From the NCBI RefSeq assembly GCF_000378605.1, contig NZ_KB905155.1:434001-498000 (forward strand): 64,000 nt of DNA. The letters run 5' to 3'. Position numbers and translations under genes: made by a program. The notes beneath the pieces are model-generated. The model did not search any database and had not been told where the DNA came from. It saw only the letters and a list, made by a program, of their open reading frames with translations. Shown here piece after piece: positions 37,401 through 44,155 of the stretch. Every line of letters begins with the position of its first letter. Positions within the stretch are counted from its first letter, which is position 1. This DNA is from Thioalkalivibrio sp. ALJ21 (GTDB taxonomy: Bacteria > Pseudomonadota > Gammaproteobacteria > Ectothiorhodospirales > Ectothiorhodospiraceae).

Positions 37401-37771
37401 GAGGTCTGACCCAGCAGCTGCGGGACGATGCGGCCGTGGACGGCGAGGAGCTGCCCGATCTGCCGGCCCACGCCGTCCCGTTCTGGCGTGAGCTGGTGCA
37501 GAGCACCGGTGCGGAGGGCGAGCCGACCGGGGAGACCGAAGCGGTCCAGTTGATCGATGTCACCGAAGAGCTGCTCGGGGTGATCCAGGACGAGATCGAC
37601 GTGCCTGATTTCTGGAAGCCTTCCCACGTTCCGGATCAGGAGCGGCTGAAGGGGCAGCTGTTCCAGCACCTGGTGCAGCGGGACGTGGTGCCGGTGGACG
37701 AAGTCGAGCCGCTGGTCGAGCGCCTGTTCGATCTGGCGCGGGCCAACCACGACCGTCTGGTCAACGCATGA
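34433..37771 (+). CDS. hsdR: Type I restriction enzyme subunit R (endonuclease/translocase)
   Basis: 1112 residues. The N-terminal PD-(D/E)xK nuclease is visible as DLVLFVNGIPLVVVECKSR (about 155-172). The DEAH-type motor follows: Walker A IIWHTQGSGKSLSM (about 333), LVDEAHRTQ (about 469), IGFTGTPI (about 496), and the second RecA lobe with KSMLLTGFDAPI and AIARVNRTGHRKTHG. The C-terminus is the helical assembly domain. GGAG lies six bases before ATG. It is separated from hsdMS by the DUF262 gene and the inserted higBA-KTSC cassette. It overlaps the next gene by four bases. Confidence 0.95.
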   Translation: MAGSEYTDVEKPLIDQLVGLGWTHLAGSVEDPGVTHRESFAQVVMEPVLRERVRAINLRAGEPWLDEKRLDQAVSAVTRIPASKVMEANRQATELLLGGLSVEGLPDWDGGRGQTIRLIDWDEPANNHFLVVNQFKVKCPPGFDVGKGHIIPDLVLFVNGIPLVVVECKSRTVPEGISQAVDQLRRYHDQRFQDFEVEEHEGAPALFATSQLLVASNFDEARAGTVGAAFAHYLSWKTVVPRRESEVAEALGVAELSAQQRLAAGMLAPDTLLDIVRHYTLFMNAGGQTIKLVCRYQQYRGVTRAIERLKTGQTRREDGEVDRRGGIIWHTQGSGKSLSMVFLVRKLRTDPKLRRFKVVVITDRKDLQTQLSETAALTGETVATAANTGRLKLLLAREGPGLVFGTIQKYRDPDIEGEGGAGEAPGDAAQDDLREVAEPPSEYATPAAPKRSEPFEVLNTSEDILVLVDEAHRTQAGDLHANMMRALPNAARIGFTGTPIIMGEKKRTHDIFGDYIDRYTIKEAEQDGATVPILYEGRTVKGAIKDGASLDGLFEDLFRSYSKEELEAIKKKYATKGQIFEAPQLIREKAADMLRHYVTHILPNGYKAQLVAYSRRAAVRYFEALNEARDELLQEAMALSVEDKQLDDAQLVARPERVKAAIQAWRYRDLLRRLEFAVVISSRNNEDAAWARWTDRAAVENHIQRFKKPLTHDDPEKADPLAFLIVKSMLLTGFDAPIEGVMYLDRSIREAELLQAIARVNRTGHRKTHGIVVDYFGVANHLKEALAAYSEEDIEGALQSLKDEIPLLRDRHLRTVDVLRQQGVERLEDVEEAVQALADERVRAEFTVKLKEFSQSLDDVLPRPEGLEFVNDAKQLAYIHALARNRFKDVPSLGKDVGNKVRKLIDDYVISLGVDPRIPPVQLTDADFERHLNRQVGDRAKASEMEHAVRSHIRKHLDEDPVKYGRLSDRLEELLQQLDGQWAEQVDALGGLTQQLRDDAAVDGEELPDLPAHAVPFWRELVQSTGAEGEPTGETEAVQLIDVTEELLGVIQDEIDVPDFWKPSHVPDQERLKGQLFQHLVQRDVVPVDEVEPLVERLFDLARANHDRLVNA

Positions 37772-38469
37772 CAGAGCTACGGGTCGAAGACCTGACCTTC
37801 CAGGTGCGCGAGAGTCGGCGCCGCAAGACGCTGGAGATCACCGTGGACCGGGAGGGTGAGCTTTTCATCGCGGCCCCGGCGGGCATCGACCCGGAGCAGA
37901 TGCGCACCTTCGTGGTCGAGAAGCGCGGCTGGATCTACCGGAAACTGGCGGAAAAGGCTCGGCGTCACCGGCCACTACCGAAGAAAGAATACGTGGACGG
38001 CGAGGGGTTCCTGTACCTTGGGCGCAGCCATCGCCTGAAGACGGTCCCCACGACTGGGCAGGCCGTTCCCCTGAAGCTTGATGGTGGGCGTTTTCTCATC
38101 CGCCAGGATGCCCTGAACGACGCCCGGCAGCATTTCATCCAGTGGTACACCGCACGCGCGAATGACTGGCTGGGCCGCCAGGTGGATGCCCACGCGCAGC
38201 GCCTCGGCCTGTCGCCCGCGGGCGTTCGGGTGCAGGACCTCGGGTTCCGCTGGGGCTCCTGCGGCCGGGGCGACTGGCTCTACTTCCACTGGAAGACCAT
38301 CCTGCTGCCCCGCAACATCGCCGAATACGTCGCGGTCCACGAGCTGATCCACCTGCACGAGCCCCACCACACCCCCGAGTTCTGGCGCCGCCTCGAACGC
38401 GCTATGCCTGACTACGACCTGCGCAAGCGCTGGCTGGCGGAGCACGGGATCGAGGTGGAGGGCATCTGA
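37768..38469 (+). CDS. YgjP-like M48-type zinc metallopeptidase linked to hsdR
   Basis: 233 residues. The N-terminal strand-rich part (LTFQVRESRRRKTLEITVDR, then LFIAAPAG) is followed by the YgjP/WLM-like domain: FRWGSCGRGDWLYFHWK, LLPRNIAEYVAVHELIHLHE, and HHTPEFWRRLERAMPDY. The HELIH zinc site is complete. ATG overlaps the hsdR stop (ATGA, 37768-37771), so it is translationally coupled. Such peptidase genes often close type I restriction operons; whether they act on HsdR is not known. Confidence 0.9.
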   Translation: MTELRVEDLTFQVRESRRRKTLEITVDREGELFIAAPAGIDPEQMRTFVVEKRGWIYRKLAEKARRHRPLPKKEYVDGEGFLYLGRSHRLKTVPTTGQAVPLKLDGGRFLIRQDALNDARQHFIQWYTARANDWLGRQVDAHAQRLGLSPAGVRVQDLGFRWGSCGRGDWLYFHWKTILLPRNIAEYVAVHELIHLHEPHHTPEFWRRLERAMPDYDLRKRWLAEHGIEVEGI

Positions 38470-38538
38470 AACGCCCAGACCGGGGTTAAGGGCCACAACA
38501 ACACCAAGTGGTACAAATCCGGGTACACAAACGAAATA

Positions 38539-38558
38539 GGCCAACCGAGAGGTTGGCC
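38539..38558. terminator. Hairpin between convergent operons
   Basis: Perfect 8-bp arms GGCCAACC/GGTTGGCC with GAGA loop lie between the restriction operon and the integration module, which converge. No U-tract follows on either strand, so termination is uncertain. Confidence 0.35.
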
Positions 38559-38734
38559 CGCGTCGTGGATTATTAGGCCCCCGGGATCCGCTCGAATCAC
38601 CGACATGGTTAGTAATCGGCCGGTATGTGGGGGCTGTCTTCCCGTTTTGCAGGCCAACCAGCTGGATGGGGCCAGGAGAGGCCCCAGAACCCCGTATAGA
38701 TGGAGCAGGGGTCTCTGGGGGCCAGTTGTGAACG

Positions 38735-39706
38735 TTATTCGGCGCGGCGACGGGTGTCCTGGCTGAAAAGGGGCGGAATCCAGACTTTTCGACCTCCGCA
38801 GGGAGATTGCCAGTACCGGTGCATCGGCGCCTGTGATGAGCTCTGGAAGGCCGCATCCGTTTGGGCGCTGCAGCCATCCAGGCCACGCACCACGGTTGCC
38901 ATTGGTGCTGAATAGCTGTCGCCGTTGCGGTAGGCCACTATGAGCGCCCACAGCGTGTGATAGGCGTCTGAGTCCATCTGTTTTAGGGAAAGCAGCGGTT
39001 CCTGGAGAGCGTATTCGATGAGCTCTTCATGCGAGCGAGTGGGTACCCGTTCGGCAAATTCCGAAGCAAGGACGATCTTGCCGATGTCATGCATCAGGGC
39101 CAGGAGCATGCCGGCTTCCGTTTGCAGCGTTGGCAATGCCATGGCCCGACCCACCGCATGTACCGCTTCTGCCAGTTCGAGGCTGTGGGCGATCAGCCCG
39201 CCAGTCTTGGCATGGTGGCATCGCCTGGAGGCCGGGAGCGTGAGGTACTGGATGGCGAATTCCTGATCCGAGAAGGCCTCACTGACGAATTCTCGGTAGG
39301 GCTCAACGGAAAGGTTCTGCACCACATTGACCAGGCGCTGCAGGCTGCCAGGGTCGGGTGCGCGGTGGACGGGGAGAAGATCCAGCGGCCCCTTCTCGGG
39401 CAGTGCCGACCCGACTTCTGGATAAGCCACAACGTGTCGCTGTCCACGCTCCGTTTCGATGGTGTGGAGGGCCAGGGATCGGAACTGACCTCCTCCCAAG
39501 GGATGTCCCTCCCAGTCTCGAATCCTTGCGAAGGCCGTGAAATAACCGGTCGAATCGTAGACCCGAAGTCGGTAGTAGGGTTCTCCGCTAGGAGCTCGGC
39601 CTTCGCACTGGATTTCGACCCGTGCGGCGAAAATGACGGGCTCATAGCATGCGATGTCATCCATCCCGACCATTCGCTGCAGTTCTTGAACGTCCTTAGC
39701 CTTCAT
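38735..39706 (-). CDS. HD-domain protein with N-terminal OB-like region (YhaM-like)
   Basis: 323 residues from ATG 39706, chosen because GGAGGTG lies six bases upstream. The first 100 residues read like an OB-fold (EPVIFAARVEIQCEGRAPSG, then YYRLRVYDSTGYFTAFARI). The HD phosphohydrolase domain follows with HHAKTGGLIAHSLELAE (about 165-182) and the diagnostic LLALMHDIGKIVLA (about 205-218). OB-HD proteins of the YhaM type are 3'-5' nucleases; HD proteins of similar layout are also carried by integrative elements. It starts inside the integrase gene (11-bp overlap), so it is element cargo expressed with the integrase. Confidence 0.8.
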   Translation of the reverse strand: MKAKDVQELQRMVGMDDIACYEPVIFAARVEIQCEGRAPSGEPYYRLRVYDSTGYFTAFARIRDWEGHPLGGGQFRSLALHTIETERGQRHVVAYPEVGSALPEKGPLDLLPVHRAPDPGSLQRLVNVVQNLSVEPYREFVSEAFSDQEFAIQYLTLPASRRCHHAKTGGLIAHSLELAEAVHAVGRAMALPTLQTEAGMLLALMHDIGKIVLASEFAERVPTRSHEELIEYALQEPLLSLKQMDSDAYHTLWALIVAYRNGDSYSAPMATVVRGLDGCSAQTDAAFQSSSQAPMHRYWQSPCGGRKVWIPPLFSQDTRRRAE

Positions 39707-40913
39707 TGCGCACCTCCGTATGCTCTTCGGCGTTCCCTTGGAGAGAACGCAGGAGACGATCCATGGCGGAACCATCCTGGCGTGTCAGGTTCGGGACGTA
39801 CCGCGAATACACGCGGAACAACATCTCGGTCGTGGTATGGCCCAGTTGCCTGGCGATCCACTCCGGGTTCTCTCCAGACGCCAACCAAAGTGTGGCGGCG
39901 GTATGCCGGCACTGGTAGGGCTGGCGAGGCTCAAGCCCGAGATGGCGGAGTAATGGGTACCAGACCCGCTGAGTGACGTTCTTGGTGTCCAGTGGCCGGC
40001 CGGCCTTCGTGACGAAGACGTATTCCTGTTTGCCAGTGGCTCGGAACTGTCGTTGCAGGGCCTCTGCGACCACGGAAGACATGGCGACCTCACGCTGTGA
40101 GCCGTCGTTCTTGGTGTATTCCGTCCGGCCCTGGTTGTAAGTCTCGCGAATCAGAATCTGGCCCTTCTCGAAGTCCACGTACTTCCACTTCAAGCCGTGC
40201 ACTTCCCCGGTTCTCAGCCCAGTGAAAAGTCGCACGATGAAGTAGTCGCGGTAGTCGGCTCGGACCGTATTGATGATCTGCTGCGTTTCCTCCCACGTGA
40301 ACGGCATGATCTCCTTACGTGGTTGCTTGAGCCGTTTCAGATTGTTCATCGGGAACGTAAACTGGAAGCGGTCAGCGGCTTCGGCCAGGATCATCGAGAG
40401 CACCCCGAGGGTGTGGTTGATGGTCTTTGGGGACAGGGTCGCGTTGCCTTTCCGGCCTGGAACTTTGGCGAGCTCGGACCGGAAGGCAAGGATGTCCGCT
40501 TTGCTGATGTCGCTGACCCTTTGATCACCGAAGTAGGGCAGCAGGTGTCGTCGCAGGGAGCCGCGGTTGGTCTCCAGCGTCTTGAAGCGCCAGGCGACCT
40601 CGTTTTCTTGCAGCCACTGTTCGGCGAAATCGCGAAACAGTGGGGTGCTGGCCGTTTCGTCGTCCGCTTCGGTCGGGGCGGCGCCTTCCAGCTCGGCGGA
40701 GAACCTGACCGCTCGGCTGCTGTTGGGGAAGTACCGACTGTATTCGAAGGTGCCAAGAGTGATCTCGGCTTCGATCTTCTTCGCGACTTTCTCCATGCTT
40801 CGCCGGTTGGCCGGGGTGTCATCCAGCTTCGTTGTTTCACGACACCGCTGTCCTCGATAGCGAAAATCAAAGACGAGTTTTCCGGTTTCCCTTCTACGTC
40901 GAACGTTAACCAT
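39696..40913 (-). CDS. int: Tyrosine-recombinase integrase of an integrative element
   Basis: 405 residues from ATG 40913: MVNVRRRRETGKLVFDFRYRG, an arm-binding Arm-DNA-bind_3 type start; the longer frame to 41045 overlaps the excisionase and is rejected. The SAM-like core-binding domain spans about 95-190. Catalytic residues are visible: Arg in RLFTGLRTGEVHGLKW (about 240), Lys in TYNQGRTEYTKNDGSQREV, His and Arg in PYQCRHTAATLWL, RQLGHTTTEMLFRVYSRY with the Tyr nucleophile. It lies close to tRNA-Arg(ACG), the probable attachment site. An excisionase precedes it and an HD gene follows. Confidence 0.93.
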   Translation of the reverse strand: MVNVRRRRETGKLVFDFRYRGQRCRETTKLDDTPANRRSMEKVAKKIEAEITLGTFEYSRYFPNSSRAVRFSAELEGAAPTEADDETASTPLFRDFAEQWLQENEVAWRFKTLETNRGSLRRHLLPYFGDQRVSDISKADILAFRSELAKVPGRKGNATLSPKTINHTLGVLSMILAEAADRFQFTFPMNNLKRLKQPRKEIMPFTWEETQQIINTVRADYRDYFIVRLFTGLRTGEVHGLKWKYVDFEKGQILIRETYNQGRTEYTKNDGSQREVAMSSVVAEALQRQFRATGKQEYVFVTKAGRPLDTKNVTQRVWYPLLRHLGLEPRQPYQCRHTAATLWLASGENPEWIARQLGHTTTEMLFRVYSRYVPNLTRQDGSAMDRLLRSLQGNAEEHTEVRNEG

Positions 40914-41145
40914 GGCAGGTGCCCCCCGACGCCATGGGGATGGCGATTTCGTCATCGGTGGAGCCGAGCATGTCCCGTTCGATTGTTTCCCAGATGAACA
41001 GGATCTTGCGGCCACCAAAGGGCCGGAAATAGTGGATGCCTTCAATCAGGACGCTGTCTTTGAGGCGCTCGCGGATGGTTCGCGCGTCGTAGTGAATCCG
41101 TTCGGCGAGCCCTTCGGTGGTGAGGTATGTACGTTCTTGTGCCAT
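40906..41145 (-). CDS. xis: Excisionase-like DNA-binding protein
   Basis: 79 residues: MAQERTYLTTEGLAERIHYD, then RTIRERLKDSVLIEGIHYFR and GGRKILFIWETIERDML. This is a short helix-turn-helix/winged protein of the AlpA/excisionase type that bends DNA at attachment sites and controls recombination direction. It overlaps the integrase start by 8 bp and sits just upstream of it. Confidence 0.75.
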   Translation of the reverse strand: MAQERTYLTTEGLAERIHYDARTIRERLKDSVLIEGIHYFRPFGGRKILFIWETIERDMLGSTDDEIAIPMASGGTCHG

Positions 41146-41172
41146 CTTCTGCTCCTAGTGGACAATGTTGAT

Positions 41173-41273
41173 TTCAGGATCGCGTAACAGCGCGCAGTAG
41201 CTGTTTTTGCCATCCTGGATAAAATCCTAGGACGCAGAATGTCGTTCGTCAACTAAAAATACGATTCAGGATC
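41173..41273. promoter_or_regulatory. Repeated operator-like sites between xis and the XRE regulator
   Basis: The 147-bp divergent gap holds TTCAGGATC at 41173-41181 and 41265-41273, plus ATCCTGGAT at 41212-41220 and ATCCTAGGA at 41224-41232. Direct and inverted copies of one motif between xis-int and a Cro/C1-like gene suggest binding sites for that regulator. Confidence 0.5.
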
Positions 41274-41292
41274 AAATTAAGTCGGGGAGAAT

Positions 41293-41514
41293 ATGATTCG
41301 TTGCCATCTATCGAGGATGATGGGCGAGCAGAAGCTGAAGATCGCCGATGTCGCTCGAGCTACTGGACTAAACCGCAACACGGTTACGCTGCTCTATCAG
41401 GAAACGGCGACGCGAGTGGAGCTCCCAGCCGTAGATGCCCTCTGCACCTACTTCAATTGCCAAGTGGGTGACCTCTTTGAACATGTACCTGAAGGTGGTC
41501 AGGCGCCGGAGTAG
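41293..41514 (+). CDS. Cro/C1-type XRE regulator
   Basis: 73 residues: MIRCHLSRMMGEQKLKIADV, then ARATGLNRNTVTLLYQE and DALCTYFNCQVGDLFEHVPE. This is a single small helix-turn-helix of the HTH_26 kind that often controls integrative elements. It is divergent from xis-int, so it probably decides between maintenance and excision. Confidence 0.88.
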   Translation: MIRCHLSRMMGEQKLKIADVARATGLNRNTVTLLYQETATRVELPAVDALCTYFNCQVGDLFEHVPEGGQAPE

Positions 41515-41635
41515 GGTAGGGATTTGGACACAGCGCCAGGAGGTCATCCCGTTGTCTCGTCCGAGGGGCCGATCGCGCGATGCGGCACAGGTTGGTCACA
41601 GAATTGGTCACAGGACTTCTGAAGCCACAAAAGAA

Positions 41636-41670
41636 AAAGGGACCAGCGACTGTAAGTCACTGATCCCTTT
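41636..41670 (-). terminator. Terminator downstream of tRNA-Arg
   Basis: Fifteen-base arms (41636-41650 and 41656-41670) pair completely if two G-U pairs are allowed, with loop TGTAA. On the minus strand the stem is followed by TTTCTTTT-like sequence. It lies just beyond the 3' end of the tRNA gene. Confidence 0.8.
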
Positions 41671-41680
41671 CTCTGGAATA

Positions 41681-41757
41681 TGGCGCGCCCGGAAGGATTC
41701 GAACCTCCGACCACCTGGTTCGTAGCCAGGTACTCTATCCAGCTGAGCTACGGGCGC
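41681..41757 (-). tRNA. tRNA-Arg (anticodon ACG)
   Basis: 77 nt with all four arms readable on the minus strand: acceptor GCGCCCG/CGGGCGC, D arm GCTCAGCTGGATAGAGT, anticodon stem CCTGG/CCAGG with loop CTACGAA (anticodon ACG, read as inosine-CG), T arm with GGTTCGAATCC, and an encoded CCA. The integrase module begins about 170 bp beyond its 3' end, so this gene is the likely integration target. Confidence 0.97.
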
Positions 41758-41822
41758 ATCGACTGAAGGCGCGCATTATCGCGATTGGTCCCGAGGGATG
41801 CAAGCGCCATGAGCGATTTGCC

Positions 41823-42530
41823 TCAGCCGCGCGGGATGGGATGGTAGGGCGTGGAGCGCACCCGGTCGTGTTCGTGCATGCGGTAGTGGACGAATTCGTC
41901 CTGGTCGTGGAAGTGCAGAAACGGGTTGCCCTCGTCCTGTTCCGCCAGGGTGGATTCGGCCTTCTCCGCATAGTTGTGGCCCGGGTGGATGCAGGTATGC
42001 GCCGGGAGCCCGTCGCGCAGGCCGTTCAGCGTATGGAACATCTGCTCCGGGTCGCCCCCGGACAGGTCGCAGCGGCCACAACCGAACACAAACAGCGTGT
42101 CACCGGTGATCAGGTCGTCGCCGGCTGGCATGTGGAAGCAGGCGGAGCCGGGGGTGTGGCCGGGCGTGTGCAGGAAGCGGATTTCGGTATCGCCCAGCTT
42201 CATCGTGTCGCCGCCGTGGTGGAGTTCAGGGCGCTCCAGCTCCTTGCCCCAGAACTCGGCCTCGGGCTTGAGGATATGCAGTCGGGCATTGGGGTACTGC
42301 TCCAGGATCGCCTCGACGCCGTTGATGTGGTCGTGGTGGCTGTGGGTCAGCAGGATGTCGGAGATGGTCACGTCCTGCTCGCGCGCCTGGTTGAGGATCG
42401 CGTCCGGCTCCCAGGCCGGGTCCACCACCGCCGCGCGGCGGCTCGCCATGTCCTCGATCAGGTAGACGAAGTTCTCCATCGGCCCGAGTTCCTGGCGGTG
42501 GATGCGGTAGGGCAGGTCGTTGCGGTCCAT
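41823..42530 (-). CDS. MBL-fold metallo-hydrolase (glyoxalase II-like)
   Basis: 235 residues from ATG 42530, which has GGAGG five bases upstream; longer frames run into the neighbouring methyltransferase region. The beta-lactamase fold metal site is complete: LLTHSHHDHINGVEAIL (HxHxDH), HTPGHTPGSACF, GDTLFVFGCGRCDL, and the final HPGHNYAEKAEST histidine. The family hydrolyses thioesters such as S-lactoylglutathione. A glyoxalase I gene lies 4 kb away, but the exact substrate cannot be read. It is divergent from the TPMT gene. Confidence 0.88.
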   Translation of the reverse strand: MDRNDLPYRIHRQELGPMENFVYLIEDMASRRAAVVDPAWEPDAILNQAREQDVTISDILLTHSHHDHINGVEAILEQYPNARLHILKPEAEFWGKELERPELHHGGDTMKLGDTEIRFLHTPGHTPGSACFHMPAGDDLITGDTLFVFGCGRCDLSGGDPEQMFHTLNGLRDGLPAHTCIHPGHNYAEKAESTLAEQDEGNPFLHFHDQDEFVHYRMHEHDRVRSTPYHPIPRG

Positions 42531-42608
42531 TGCGGCCTCCATTGAGTCGTTTCCAGTTTGGTAGGGTCCGTTCATTACTGGTTCCATCGTCCGCAGGGAA
42601 GGAGAGAG

Positions 42609-43229
42609 ATGCAAAATTCCGAAGAGTCGTCGGCCGTTAATGCCGCCCTGGATGCGGAGGCCGACTGGGAGTCCCGCTATCAGGAGGGCTCCACGCGCTG
42701 GGATCGCGGTGGCCCCAGCCCGTCGCTGGAGGCCTGGCTGGCGATCACCGACCTGGCGAAAGGCGCACGGATCGTGGTGCCGGGCTGCGGTTTCGGACAC
42801 GAGGTCCCGGCCCTGGCGCGCCTTGGGTATTACCCGATTGGTCTGGATGTGGCCCCCACACCGGTGCGCCATCTGCGCGAACAGCTGGAGCGGGAGGGAC
42901 TTTCGGCGGAGGTCGTCCAGGCCGACATGCTGGCATGGCAGCCGGAGACGCCGGTGGATGGCGTCTATGAGCAGACCTCCCTGTGCGCGATCCCGCCCGA
43001 GCAGTGGGCGGCCTACGAGCGGCAGCTGCACGCCTGGCTGCGCCCGGGCGGCGAGCTGTTCGCGTGCTTCATGCAGACCGGGCGCGAGGGTGGGCCGCCG
43101 TTTCACTGCGAGATGGCGGACATGCGGGCGTTGTTCCCGGGCAGCCGCTGGGAGTGGCGCAACGATGCCGGGCGCACCGAACACACCAACGGCAAGTTCG
43201 AGTTGCTTCATCGCCTGATTCGGCGTTGA
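42609..43229 (+). CDS. TPMT-family SAM-dependent methyltransferase
   Basis: 206 residues. YQEGSTRWDRGGPSPSLEAW (about 22-42) and IVVPGCGFGHEVPALARLGY (SAM motif I, about 55-75) are diagnostic of the thiopurine S-methyltransferase family, with DGVYEQTSLCAIPPEQWAAY further on. Bacterial members methylate thiols, selenium or tellurium compounds; the substrate here is unknown. AAGGAG lies just before ATG 42609. Confidence 0.88.
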   Translation: MQNSEESSAVNAALDAEADWESRYQEGSTRWDRGGPSPSLEAWLAITDLAKGARIVVPGCGFGHEVPALARLGYYPIGLDVAPTPVRHLREQLEREGLSAEVVQADMLAWQPETPVDGVYEQTSLCAIPPEQWAAYERQLHAWLRPGGELFACFMQTGREGGPPFHCEMADMRALFPGSRWEWRNDAGRTEHTNGKFELLHRLIRR

Positions 43230-43319
43230 ATCGGGTGAAGGGGTACATCTGTGCCCCGGGCCGGGACACACGGATTCCGGCCGGATACCGCGTGACGTAC
43301 CGCGGCAAGGGGAGTAGCG

Positions 43320-44105
43320 ATGCTTGAATCAAACCCGCAGGGGATGGAGCAGGTCCGCGCGCTGTTGCTGGACCTCTCCGGTGTGCTCTACGTGGGCGAC
43401 GAGGCTCTCCCGGGCGCCATCGAGGCCGTGCAGCGGGCACAGGCCGCCGGGCTCCCGATCCGCCTGATCACCAACACCACGCGCGAGCCACGCGCGGCCA
43501 TCATCGACAAGCTGGCCGGCCTCGGCTTCGCGTTCGAGTCCGCGCAGCTGACGACGGTCCCCTCCGCGATCCGCGCGCGGCTCGAGTCCGAGTCACGCAC
43601 GCCGCTGCTGCTGGTACACCCGGCGCTGGAACGCGAGTTCGAGGGCGTGCCCACGGGCGAGCCGGATGTGGTCGTGCTGGGCGACATGGGTGCCGCGTTT
43701 GACTACGCGGTGCTCAACCGTGCGTTTCGCGTGCTGATGGGGGGCGCACCGCTATGGGTGATGGGGACTAACCGCTACTTTCGCGAGGCGGATGGCCTGT
43801 CGCTGGATATCGGCCCGTTCGTACGCGCACTGGAGTATGCGGCCGATTTGGAGGCCGAGAACTTCGGCAAGCCGGATGCCCGGCTGTTCCAGGCGGCGAT
43901 TGCGGATCTGGATCTGCCACCGGGGCAGGTGCTGATGGTGGGCGACGATGTGTCGGGGGATGTGGACGGCGCGCGCGCCGCGGGTCTGGCGGCCTGCCTG
44001 GTGCGCACCGGCAAGTATCAGGACGGCGACGAACAGCGGGCACAACACGCCGGTGCCGGCCTGGCGGATAGCCTGGCCGACATCGTCGATGCGCTACTGA
44101 GTTGA
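43320..44105 (+). CDS. HAD-IIA hydrolase, LHPP-like phosphatase
   Basis: 261 residues. The nucleophile motif is LLLDLSGVLYVGDEALPGA: the second Asp of the usual DxDG is replaced by Ser, as in the LHPP-like subgroup (TIGR01458 type). Motif II is LITNTTRE, motif III lysine in NFGKPDARLF, motif IV VLMVGDDVSGDVDGARAAG. Subgroup members act on phospholysine, phosphohistidine or pyrophosphate. It is probably a free-standing housekeeping gene; GGGGAG lies seven bases upstream of ATG. Confidence 0.87.
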   Translation: MLESNPQGMEQVRALLLDLSGVLYVGDEALPGAIEAVQRAQAAGLPIRLITNTTREPRAAIIDKLAGLGFAFESAQLTTVPSAIRARLESESRTPLLLVHPALEREFEGVPTGEPDVVVLGDMGAAFDYAVLNRAFRVLMGGAPLWVMGTNRYFREADGLSLDIGPFVRALEYAADLEAENFGKPDARLFQAAIADLDLPPGQVLMVGDDVSGDVDGARAAGLAACLVRTGKYQDGDEQRAQHAGAGLADSLADIVDALLS

Positions 44106-44155
44106 GGTAATCGCACGCCGGTCATCAACGGCCGGCGCGCGGGTCCTGGCCGGGG

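Noticed and set aside
41823-43271. 482-codon MBL-fold protein
   Set aside because: The N-terminal 247 codons run antisense through the TPMT gene and have no family match; the true start at 42530 has a strong ribosome site.
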